Shown here: in pieces, positions 1 to 6,796 of the stretch
How the letters are laid out: the number at the start of each line of letters is the position of its first letter
How positions within the stretch are numbered: position 1 is the first letter of the stretch
Translations under genes and position numbers: made by a program
Notes under the pieces: generated by a model
Database searches by the model: none
What the model saw: the letters and a program-made list of their open reading frames with translations, nothing else
What the model was told of the DNA's origin: nothing
NCBI GenBank assembly: GCA_015487825.1
Contig: WFOZ01001027.1
Coordinates: forward strand, 1 to 8,258
DNA: 8,258 bases
Reading direction: 5' to 3'
Origin: Planctomycetaceae bacterium
GTDB taxonomy: Bacteria; Planctomycetota; Planctomycetia; Planctomycetales; Planctomycetaceae

Positions 1-2
1 AG

Positions 3-170
3 TATTTGCGTTTTCACAAAGAAGTTGCAGATAAATGGCGACACCCCAGTGAGATGGGACGAAAAGAAATAGAAGCATTTCTAAATCATCTGGCAGTCAA
101 CCGTGGTGTTGCAGCAGCGACTCCAAACCAGGCATTCAATGTGATTTAGTTTTTGTATCGTGAATTGTAA
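3..170 (+). pseudogene. Remnant of an integron-type tyrosine recombinase, N-terminal SAM-like domain
   Basis: Reading from base 3, the translation contains RHPSEMGRKEIEAFLNHLAV followed by AAATPNQAFNVI, a stop, then FLYREL and a second stop. This matches the N-terminal SAM-like core-binding domain of integron integrases and related site-specific recombinases, whose family pattern is roughly RHPxEMGxxEvEaFLthLAV ... NQALnaLlFLYREVL. The in-frame TAG at 147-149 sits where the family has a leucine, and TAA at 168-170 closes the frame straight after REL. No catalytic domain (R...HxxR...Y) follows, so the gene is broken. The 5' end lies outside the window. It is the only gene trace on the + strand and sits about 90 bases from the 3' end of the hydrolase gene. 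An IS91-associated or XerC-like recombinase with the same N-terminal domain is an alternative source. Confidence 0.75.
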
Positions 171-257
171 ACAACAGTCAGAAAACGTAACGCCTGCTGT
201 AACCGGGCACGAATGGTAGACTTCGATTTCAATTCCTACGTAAATGAGTACTCCGGT
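171..257. other. Short spacer between recombinase remnant and hydrolase 3' end
   Basis: No gene, terminator with a T-tract, or convincing attC/attI core site was seen here. The recombinase remnant and the hydrolase converge on this stretch. Confidence 0.5.
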
Positions 258-1937
258 TCATGGCTTTTTCGCCCTCGGTCTTGCAGGACCGAGTACCTCA
301 AGGTACGAGGCATGCTTGCCGTTGTGGTGGATTGTCACTGTTACCGAGGCGCCTTTGCCTTCCACTGATTTGGGGTACGGCAGGCCGTTATTGCGGTTGA
401 CCGAGAACCGCGGCCAGTTGGACGAAGTAACCGAGATGCGCAGGCGGTGGCCGGCATTGATGATCAGCGAAGTGCTCCACAAATCGACCACTCCCTCGAC
501 GACCTCTCCCGGTTTCAGTGGAGTCAACTTCGTGGTCGATCCGCGAGAGGCAAGTCGGAACGCGCCATCGGTGATCAGCATCGAGCGGCCATCGGGGTAG
601 ACGTCAGTCATCCGCACCATCAGGTCGGCGTCTGGCTGATCGATTTCGACGAACAAGTGTGCGAAGACTCGCCCCGTGATCTCCATCGGCTCGGCAAGCA
701 CATCAGTTTCGAAGAGGACCACGTCGTTACGGGCTTCGATCTTGCGTTGGTCACGGGGGCCGGGAGAGATGTTCATATTGGTGCCGCCAATCGTGGGACT
801 TGGGTTCGCAGGATCGAAAACGTAGCTGGTCTCGCCGCCATTGCTGGGCGGGCGAGTTTCCGCCAAGCCGCCTCCAGGTTGCAGATACATGCTGACCGGT
901 GCGGCGAGCGGAGGCCAATCGTCGGCGGTTCGCCACTCGTTTCCCGGAGCGTCCGGATCGTTCACGTCTCCCATTACATAGTATTGAACGTTGGGGATGT
1001 CGTCTGGGGTCTTATCGATGTCCGGGTGCTTCACCTTGAGGTAATGGTTGAGCATGATGTAGGAGACATCGGGGAACGGAGGCCTGGTGGAGTTGACGGG
1101 AAACGTCATCTTTCCCTGTGTCCGCTCCATGTAACCAGCGTGCGTCCACGGACCGATGATTAGTTTCTGCTTACCGGCGGCACCGACACCGCCGTGGTGT
1201 TGATAGCCGATGTAGGCATCAATATTGCCTTGTTGGAAGATGTCGAACCAGCCTGCGATATGATAACCTGCGGCATGAACGTTGCCGTACTGATCGTGGG
1301 TCTGTGACGAGGCCCAGAACTCGTCCTCAAACGGATGCTTTACGAATTCTTTTTCGAAGTAGAGAATCTTGTTTCCCTTTAGCCAAGTGTGGCTCAATTG
1401 ATAGCGTCTCACACCACCGATGAAAATGGAATCCGAGTATACGTTGGGGGTGGCAAACATCGGCTCCACCAATACCAGCCCCGGCGGGTTGGCGGGAGCG
1501 GCCATGTACTGCACGGTACCTCCCGCCGAGTTTCCCTTGGTGGCGATCAAGCCGTTGCTCCAATCCTGATCAACGATCCACTGCATGGTGTCGAAACCAT
1601 CCTTCAACTTGCCATCGCCATCCTGAGTGAAGACCATGTATGTCCCCTCCGACTCGAACCGCCCTCGTACATCCTGTGTTACTACCGCAATCCCCAATTT
1701 TGGGTATTCCGACCACTTGCGATGCCGGCCATCATCGTATGGTGTGCGAAACAGCAATGTGGGAAAGGGCCCGTTTCCAGAGGGCAGATGCACCGTGGTG
1801 GCCAATTGGACGCCGTCTCGCATTTTTACCATCTTCGTGAAGCTCTGGCCACTGGCGGTCGTTGTCAGTACCGTGCTCGCGGCCAGCATCACCACAAGGT
1901 ATCGAGTCATGAAAAAACGTCTGCATGATTGGTACAT
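258..1937 (-). CDS. Secreted CocE/NonD family serine hydrolase (X-Pro dipeptidyl-peptidase S15 superfamily)
   Basis: An alpha/beta hydrolase that would cleave acyl, amide or ester bonds; the substrate cannot be told from sequence. With the start used here (559 aa) the likely triad is Ser137 in GNSAGG, Asp232 in GWFDIF and His266 in GPWTHAG, all in family order and context. Residues from about 400 onward (EPMEITGRVFAHLFVEID and DAFR-like strands) match the C-terminal jelly-roll domain of S15/CocE proteins. The N-terminus (YQSCRRFF, then VVMLAASTVLTTTASG) is a signal peptide, so the protein is exported. The frame is open up to 2018, but the ATG at 1937 has GGAG 10 bases upstream; the ATG at 1910 (MTRYLVVML) is an alternative that lacks a good RBS. 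Several sampled stretches reach 55-68% GC, which looks higher than the neighbours and, with the adjacent recombinase remnant, hints at transfer. No terminator with a T-tract follows the stop. Confidence 0.9.
   Translation of the reverse strand: MYQSCRRFFMTRYLVVMLAASTVLTTTASGQSFTKMVKMRDGVQLATTVHLPSGNGPFPTLLFRTPYDDGRHRKWSEYPKLGIAVVTQDVRGRFESEGTYMVFTQDGDGKLKDGFDTMQWIVDQDWSNGLIATKGNSAGGTVQYMAAPANPPGLVLVEPMFATPNVYSDSIFIGGVRRYQLSHTWLKGNKILYFEKEFVKHPFEDEFWASSQTHDQYGNVHAAGYHIAGWFDIFQQGNIDAYIGYQHHGGVGAAGKQKLIIGPWTHAGYMERTQGKMTFPVNSTRPPFPDVSYIMLNHYLKVKHPDIDKTPDDIPNVQYYVMGDVNDPDAPGNEWRTADDWPPLAAPVSMYLQPGGGLAETRPPSNGGETSYVFDPANPSPTIGGTNMNISPGPRDQRKIEARNDVVLFETDVLAEPMEITGRVFAHLFVEIDQPDADLMVRMTDVYPDGRSMLITDGAFRLASRGSTTKLTPLKPGEVVEGVVDLWSTSLIINAGHRLRISVTSSNWPRFSVNRNNGLPYPKSVEGKGASVTVTIHHNGKHASYLEVLGPARPRAKKP
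274..306. repeat. Two adjacent perfect hairpins inside the hydrolase 3' end
   Basis: CTCGGTC (274-280) pairs with GACCGAG (287-293) across a 6-base loop, and GTACCT (293-298) pairs with AGGTAC (301-306) across 2 bases. Flanking CCTCG and CGAGG could close both into one branched structure. The stretch codes for the last residues of the hydrolase. No T-tract follows on either strand, so it is not a standard intrinsic terminator. Confidence 0.5.
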
Positions 1938-1995
1938 ATAGCATTCACTCCAAACCTTATGTGTCTTAGTGGTTGGCAAACGACAAGGATAACCG

Positions 1996-2042
1996 AGTCG
2001 CCGGAGAAGACTCACCATTCAATTGCCGCGCTGTCGGCGACT
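1996..2042. repeat. 8-bp inverted repeat upstream of the hydrolase gene
   Basis: AGTCGCCG (1996-2003) and CGGCGACT (2035-2042) are perfect reverse complements separated by 31 bases, in the 148-base gap between the hydrolase start and the small membrane protein gene. The position fits an operator or a leader-RNA stem. No convincing -35/-10 pair was found in this gap, so the role is open. Confidence 0.4.
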
Positions 2043-2085
2043 TCAGTCCATCCGCTTGTTATCTGGCGATCGGGGGTTAAGTCGC

Positions 2086-2337
2086 TCAATAGTTTACGTT
2101 ATCAGTCCAGTTTCGGATAGCATTTTGTAAGATTAAGTAAAAGCCAAGAACATATGGAATGATCATAACAATCCCCAACATTCGGGTTGACCAGTGTCCA
2201 TGCCGAATGGATGAGTAGACAAGGAATGCTCCAATCGCAAACACTATGTTTATGGTTCTTCGTGATTTTTGGTACCTGGGTTGATTTTCTGGCACATAGA
2301 ATCCGGTAGGGTCAGCTTTTTTCATTCCGCGATACAC
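2086..2337 (-). CDS. Small two-helix membrane protein of unknown function
   Basis: I do not recognise a family. The 83-residue product has a polar, basic start (KKADPTGFYVPENQPRYQKS) and two hydrophobic segments, about residues 28-44 (TINIVFAIGAFLVYSS) and 53-71 (MLGIVMIIPYVLGFYLIL), joined by a short loop HGHWSTR. The charge pattern suggests a hairpin in the inner membrane. The longest reading starts at GTG (2337); the internal ATG at 2325 (MKKADPTG) is an equal candidate, and neither has a strong RBS. It lies about 90 bases downstream of the LamG protein gene and 148 bases upstream of the hydrolase, all on one strand, but the gaps do not force an operon. The continuous hydrophobic pattern argues for a real gene. 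Confidence 0.6.
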   Translation of the reverse strand: MYRGMKKADPTGFYVPENQPRYQKSRRTINIVFAIGAFLVYSSIRHGHWSTRMLGIVMIIPYVLGFYLILQNAIRNWTDNVNY

Positions 2338-2428
2338 ATTCCACGGCGTGGGATAATCTGAAGTTCTTCAAAGTTTGTGGGCGCTGGTACGGGTTAGTTC
2401 GCTACAAATGAATGGGTCACAAGAGTAT

Positions 2429-4858
2429 TCATTCAAATTGCAGTTCCGCAATCCCCCATATCGGCAAACGCGGGATGATAATTCTTGCCCCTTGCTCGAT
2501 CATTTCAAATTCGATATTGATAGATTGCTTGCCCGGGACGTGCCATTTTACACTTGCAAGCTTATTACCATGCAGAGCCCAACGTTTAACCAGGAATGAG
2601 ACCCACTTTAATTCTTTGACATCGTCTCCAACAGCTCGATTCAATACATGACAAATTAATTTACGCTCACTCGGATCAGGTTTCACTCGAGGCAGTACAG
2701 AAATGTCAGATGGCCCCCAGACTTCAATGGGAGATTCGCTTCTGATCAGTTCAGCAGATGCTTCGCGGTCCAGTACGACAGACGTTTGGGCTGAGACAGC
2801 CCGCAGTGCTGCTTGATCTTTTTTTGCCAATACATGTTCGTCGGATGTAAGCAGCAGGAGTTCGTACTTTTTCAGGTAATCTGCATTCAGGCCGGCTTCA
2901 TAGTATGAATGCCCCGCAATCACAAAATTAAACGGTGTCTGTGTATCGAATAACCGTTGGCAGACCAGGCGGACTCGGGCGCGATTGAAGCGGTCAAGAT
3001 CGACAATGACACCTACGCTGGCAGGATTCTGATAGCCATCAAACAGGTCGGCGTGGTCTCGGATGAAGTGATACAAGTCGCCGTATTCATCAACCGTTCC
3101 GTAATATCGTGGTTGAATTCCGTTTGCATCGCTGCCCATGTACATATCCCAGGGCACAAGCATAATCTGCCCCATGGCGTAAGTAGAAGCGATTCCCATA
3201 CGCATTTGCTGTACATTCTTCGGCTTTGGAACGAATACCTGCCACTTGCCAAGTCCTTCGGCTGTTTTAGAGGCAATTGCCAAATTCATCCTGTCAAAAT
3301 ACCAAATTTCCCCTTGAAGGAAATCAACGAGATCCGGCATGAAGTTGGTCGACTGATCCGGTTTTAAAAAAGTGGAGTTAATGGAAAGCGGAACGGTCCG
3401 TCCTGCATGAGCGTTAATCTGTTTACGCAGCGACATGAAGAATTTACGAACCGAAAGTCGTTGAAATTTTTCAAAATATTTTGTTATCGGCAAAGCACCA
3501 CGTTTGCTCTTGTAGGTTTTAGCATCGGCAATGCCGTGCTGTTTTGCCAGGTAGCGTCGATAGTTAAACGTGCCTGGATCACCAATTTTCAGATTGGTCC
3601 GCTCTTGTTCAGAAAGGTGTAGTTTTAGATACTCTCGAAAGCCGACCATGCAGTCATCGCAGAAACAGGCCCCTCCCCATCGCGAGGCACTGTCAATCAT
3701 TGACCAGTCATCAAACTGAATAGAATCTGCGCCGGCATCAAGGGCACGTATTGCTCTTTCGAGGCTTGTTTCCATAAATTGTTTGCGGTTATTACAGCCC
3801 CAGTACGTTGGGGCAACCCGACTGAATGCAACCATCCACGGTGCGACCATTGGTTTTCCATCCAGGTCTAAACAATGAGCATTGGTGTTACTGTGCCCGG
3901 GTAGCGAATTGATCGTCCCCTGAAAAGTGGTGATTCCAGCTGATTTACAGTTGCGGATAAAATCGGCATCAGCCGAATAGGACCATGTGAGCCGATTCGC
4001 CCGAAAATCTTTAATCGTTTCGATAGACTTTGGCCGGATCGAGCGACTGGAAAGGCAAACGTCGCCATGTCTGAATACTGCAGAGCGATCAGGCACATTG
4101 TCTGCCAGTTGTCGGAGGCTCCTTCTCGGAATACTTTCTAATGCGTGAACCTGTTCAATCTCAGTCAATGAGAACAGACGATCAAAAATTCGCACGCTGT
4201 CAATCCAACCTTTGAAGGGACGAATCCCGGACAAATTTCCAATTTCCAGGTTGGCAGATCCGCGATCAAGTTTTGGAATATTCCGCCAGGTGCAAACATG
4301 CTTTACCTGTGATCCCCTGAAACCGTGGTAGCAGCGCGCCTCGCCGGCAATATCATCAAATGTTATAGCGATGAAGTTCCAACGGCCATCCATTTCAATG
4401 GGCCTGGCGGGCATAATGACATGGCCCTGATCCTTGCGGTTATGTCGTGTCTTAAATCCGATCATCCCATTACTGAAAGAAAGGTCCCACGATGGAGCAT
4501 AGTAAAGTAGCCGCGATGGCGAATTAAGTCCTGACGGTTTGAACCAGAGCGCAAGCGTCATCTGCTGGAGCTTTTCAATCCCTTTACCGTCCATTATTAC
4601 TGAGGAGCCTGCTTTGGTCAGCTCATTACCGCCTCCACGCGAACTGGCGGTCAAATCCAGGCCTCTGCCACGCAACCCTGCCCCCAAATTCCCACCTTCA
4701 CCCGGTGCCCATTCGACAAGCTGCCCATCGCCGCCATATGTACCCGTGTTTGTCATATTACTGGTAAACAGCAATTCAACCAGGGGACGCGGTATTTCAT
4801 CAGCAAGCAGCATTCCTGTGGAGAGATAACAGAACATCACAACTGCCAGAGTCTTCAT
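2429..4858 (-). CDS. Secreted LamG-domain protein with glycoside-hydrolase-like barrel
   Basis: Predicted product 809 aa. The start at ATG 4858 is chosen because GGAGG lies 6 bases upstream and the result begins with a clean signal peptide (MKTLAVVMFCYLSTGMLLA, cut before DE); the frame extends to 4915 without such support. Visible regions: a LamG/concanavalin-like jelly roll at about 26-240 (TLALWFKP, GRWNFIAITFDD, FKGWIDSVRIFDRLFS); a TIM-barrel-like region at about 285-610 with TWSYSADADFIRNCKSAGI, GADSIQFDDW and CFCDDCMVGFREYL; a Rossmann/GATase-like region at about 612-720 (SVGVIVDLDRFNRARVRL, KKYELLLLTSDEHV), as in the trimerisation domain of GH42-type enzymes; and a C-terminal beta region. 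This suggests an exported carbohydrate-active enzyme. Cys398, Cys400 and Cys403 could bind a metal. The acidic pair Asp383-Asp384 is a catalytic candidate by inference only. Substrate and GH family are not identified. Confidence 0.8.
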   Translation of the reverse strand: MKTLAVVMFCYLSTGMLLADEIPRPLVELLFTSNMTNTGTYGGDGQLVEWAPGEGGNLGAGLRGRGLDLTASSRGGGNELTKAGSSVIMDGKGIEKLQQMTLALWFKPSGLNSPSRLLYYAPSWDLSFSNGMIGFKTRHNRKDQGHVIMPARPIEMDGRWNFIAITFDDIAGEARCYHGFRGSQVKHVCTWRNIPKLDRGSANLEIGNLSGIRPFKGWIDSVRIFDRLFSLTEIEQVHALESIPRRSLRQLADNVPDRSAVFRHGDVCLSSRSIRPKSIETIKDFRANRLTWSYSADADFIRNCKSAGITTFQGTINSLPGHSNTNAHCLDLDGKPMVAPWMVAFSRVAPTYWGCNNRKQFMETSLERAIRALDAGADSIQFDDWSMIDSASRWGGACFCDDCMVGFREYLKLHLSEQERTNLKIGDPGTFNYRRYLAKQHGIADAKTYKSKRGALPITKYFEKFQRLSVRKFFMSLRKQINAHAGRTVPLSINSTFLKPDQSTNFMPDLVDFLQGEIWYFDRMNLAIASKTAEGLGKWQVFVPKPKNVQQMRMGIASTYAMGQIMLVPWDMYMGSDANGIQPRYYGTVDEYGDLYHFIRDHADLFDGYQNPASVGVIVDLDRFNRARVRLVCQRLFDTQTPFNFVIAGHSYYEAGLNADYLKKYELLLLTSDEHVLAKKDQAALRAVSAQTSVVLDREASAELIRSESPIEVWGPSDISVLPRVKPDPSERKLICHVLNRAVGDDVKELKWVSFLVKRWALHGNKLASVKWHVPGKQSINIEFEMIEQGARIIIPRLPIWGIAELQFE

Positions 4859-5041
4859 TCGGGACCTCCGCATAGACGAAAGAAACAGCGATTGCAATAT
4901 TGATGAATAAGACACTGTAACGCTGTACTCACTTCTGAAAAGGAGGATTCTTGTGCGCTACTCGAAGTTGGTAGAGAGCCAGAAGAACAGAAAATTAACC
5001 TGTAAGAAGAATTGTCCCCGTGATTTCAAGAGAAGCACTTC

Positions 5042-5074
5042 AAAAAAGTTGGGATATGCATTCGCTATCCCAAC
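5042..5074 (-). terminator. Intrinsic terminator of the ferritin gene
   Basis: On the minus strand GTTGGGATA (5074-5066) pairs perfectly with TATCCCAAC (5056-5048) across a 9-base loop, followed directly by six T (5047-5042). It begins 27 bases after the ferritin stop codon, as expected for a Rho-independent terminator, and separates ferritin from the LamG protein gene. Confidence 0.9.
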
Positions 5075-5100
5075 CTGCATTTACGCCGTTCTACGCTAAC

Positions 5101-5619
5101 TTATTCCGGCTGGACGGGAAAAAGAGTTTCGCGGATGCCGAATGATTTATCCAATTCAAGAACGGCAGCCGGGTCTGAAGCGACCATTTTAATGTGGGCC
5201 AGGTTTGTTTGTGCAGTCCTTTCTTCTTCGACCTGTTCGGTAATGAACCATTGCAGTTCGGTCACGGAAGCGTAGGCTTTTCGTTCAAAAGCAAGTTGAA
5301 ATATTTCGTTGAGGCTTGCTGTATTTGCCTGTTCCTGAGCCAGTGCTGCTTCAAATATTTCTATAATTGATTCGTATTCCTGCCGCGGCTCTTCAATCGG
5401 CTTTAAAGTAATCTGCACGCCACGGTCAATAAGAAACTGCTGGATTTTCACCGCGTGCATGTACTCTTCCTGTGCCTGTGAATTCAGCCATTTCGCAAAG
5501 CCTGCAAAATAGTTTTTGCTGCACCAGATCGACATTCCCAAGTACCCATACCAGGCAGCCAGTTCCTGATGAATTTGCTCGTTCAGCCGATTGTAAACTT
5601 CCTGTGATGAATCTTTCAT
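5101..5619 (-). CDS. ftnA: Non-haem ferritin (FtnA-like)
   Basis: A 172-residue four-helix-bundle ferritin that oxidises Fe(II) and stores it as a ferric mineral in a 24-subunit cytoplasmic shell. The N-terminal LNEQIHQELAAWYGYLGMS and the AQEEYMHAVKI stretch align well with bacterial FtnA. Ferroxidase-site residues are visible: Glu19, Tyr26, Glu52 with His55 (ExxH), Glu96 in AQEQ, and Gln123 in LQWFITEQVEEE, plus nearby glutamates. The start is the ATG at 5619: GGAG lies 6 bases upstream and the family N-terminus fits. The open frame to 5706 (MNERAIVTTAINM) covers the presumed 5' leader and is not ferritin-like. The gene ends in a strong terminator and is 145 bases from the upstream gene, so it is probably a single-gene transcript. 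It lacks the C-terminal extensions of encapsulated or rubrerythrin-type relatives. Confidence 0.95.
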   Translation of the reverse strand: MKDSSQEVYNRLNEQIHQELAAWYGYLGMSIWCSKNYFAGFAKWLNSQAQEEYMHAVKIQQFLIDRGVQITLKPIEEPRQEYESIIEIFEAALAQEQANTASLNEIFQLAFERKAYASVTELQWFITEQVEEERTAQTNLAHIKMVASDPAAVLELDKSFGIRETLFPVQPE

Positions 5620-5686
5620 CGGATTCTCCGTTTTATGTTGACGATAAGAAATGATATTGCACAGAGCCATATTGATTGCTGTGGTA

Positions 5687-5715
5687 ACTATAGCTCTCTC
5701 ATTCAATTCTGAAAG
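5687..5715 (-). promoter_or_regulatory. Candidate promoter of the ferritin gene
   Basis: On the minus strand CTTTCA (5715-5710) and TATAGT (5692-5687) are separated by 17 bases, giving 3/6 and 5/6 matches to the sigma-70 -35 and -10 boxes. They lie about 70 bases before the chosen ATG. The -35 is weak. Confidence 0.3.
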
Positions 5716-5764
5716 TCACTCAGGCAGTCCCATTCTCTATTTTTCTCTAAAGTGATATTCAATC

Positions 5765-6778
5765 TCAACATCGTTCATATGCCAGAAACGTAACTGCGTG
5801 CGCACAGGCGGCGGAGGCGATTTCCGGGCTGACTGTTTCTGTCAGCGAAACAACATCTGCACTGGCGAACGCGGGAATAGCCTGGATGAGTCTGCTAACA
5901 AGAAACTCGCTGCTTCCTGAACTGATGATGTGCTGTGGCTGATATGAAAGTTGTGCGAGCACTTGCCGGGCTGCCTGTTTGAGCATGGCCAGCTGATGCT
6001 CTGCGAGTTGTTCTGCAATGTTGTGAATGCGATCCGGCCCCAGTTCGATGGCATCACAGCAGACCATTTTGGCAATCCGCTGGGAAGCGTGCGAGAAATC
6101 CGCGGGGCGAGCATCTGCGGTATCGCAATTGGAAGGATCTTCGGGAAGAATTTTAAGAATCTGATAGAGATCCCGAGTCGTCGCAAAAAATTCTGCAGCG
6201 AGTGGAATCTCTTTTCCGTCAAGCATAATACTGCGAGCCAGGGCACAAAGGGGGGTCCGTTTGCCTCCCGTATAAACCAGCTCTCCAGCTCGAAGACGTT
6301 CAAAATCTGTCAGGCCGACACTGGCCGGCAAGCCCTGTTTTAAGGGAATGATATCAGCTGTGGTCGAGCCGATATCGATCAGTAACCCTGAACTGGAAGC
6401 GGTTGCTCTAGCCGCCCAGGTTGCCAGGGCGTGCCAGTTGGAAGCAGCAGTTAATAACGGAAATTCAATCGCAATTGGTGGCGAAACAAACTCTCCTGCA
6501 GTTTGCCAGATGGAAACGGGTGTTTTGCCGGCTGCTTTAACAACCTCCTGTGTAATAAAACGGACTCCTTCAGCCTTGGAAGCAAAGCAATCCGCCAGTT
6601 CACCGGTCATTGTGACTGCAATACGATCTGCTTGAGGATATTTTGCAATGGCATTTTTTAGAGTTTCAGCAAGATCCTCTTTCTGCTTCCACAGGGCAAA
6701 CGGGACAGAACGGGCATCGTGGTTCAGGTCGGTAATTTTGATATTCGCCCCGCCGACATCAAGCCCGATTATATTCAT
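5765..6778 (-). CDS. H4MPT-linked C1 pathway protein, MfnF-like (TIGR03123-type, ASKHA/hydantoinase fold)
   Basis: A 337-residue ASKHA-fold ATPase-type protein. The phosphate-1 motif is GLDVGGANIK (5-14), phosphate-2 is DIGSTTADIIP (135-145), VTMTGELADCF lies at 55-65, and a glycine-rich SSGSS lies at 286-290. Together with LRAGELVYTGGKRTPLCA this matches the family tied to tetrahydromethanopterin-linked C1 transfer in methylotrophs, methanogens and planctomycetes. The archaeal member MfnF joins the furan and tyramine parts of methanofuran; I transfer that role by family recognition, not by direct evidence. It is cytoplasmic, with no signal or membrane segment. The ATG at 6778 has AGGA 9 bases upstream. 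Only 18 bases separate it from the prs stop, so the two are very likely co-transcribed. No clear terminator follows; about 145 bases lie before the ferritin start. Confidence 0.85.
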   Translation of the reverse strand: MNIIGLDVGGANIKITDLNHDARSVPFALWKQKEDLAETLKNAIAKYPQADRIAVTMTGELADCFASKAEGVRFITQEVVKAAGKTPVSIWQTAGEFVSPPIAIEFPLLTAASNWHALATWAARATASSSGLLIDIGSTTADIIPLKQGLPASVGLTDFERLRAGELVYTGGKRTPLCALARSIMLDGKEIPLAAEFFATTRDLYQILKILPEDPSNCDTADARPADFSHASQRIAKMVCCDAIELGPDRIHNIAEQLAEHQLAMLKQAARQVLAQLSYQPQHIISSGSSEFLVSRLIQAIPAFASADVVSLTETVSPEIASAACAHAVTFLAYERC

Positions 6779-6796
6779 GACGTTATATCCTGCAGA

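Noticed and set aside
171..257. attC/attI recombination site beside the integrase remnant
   Set aside because: No paired core sites with the expected GTTRRRY/RYYYAAC pattern could be aligned.
447..1163. 238-codon + strand ORF opposite the hydrolase
   Set aside because: It is the antisense shadow of a GC-rich real gene; the product has no recognisable domain and no RBS was seen.
2338..2428. Terminator for the LamG protein gene (CCACG-G-CGTGG)
   Set aside because: The stem has an impossible 1-base loop and no T-tract, so it does not qualify.
4539..4829. 96-codon + strand ORF opposite the LamG protein
   Set aside because: It is an antisense shadow with a proline/serine-rich product of no recognised family, over a well-supported signal peptide and LamG region.
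4859..4915. Longer start of the LamG protein at 4915
   Set aside because: The stretch covers the GGAGG ribosome-binding site of ATG 4858, which directly precedes a clean signal peptide.
5643..5661. Possible Fur box in the ferritin leader (GATAAGAAATGATATTGCA)
   Set aside because: Only about 10 of 19 positions agree with the Fur consensus, which is not convincing in AT-rich DNA.
5620..5706. N-terminal extension of ferritin starting at 5706
   Set aside because: The extra 29 residues do not resemble ferritin, and the ATG at 5619 has its own well-placed GGAG.
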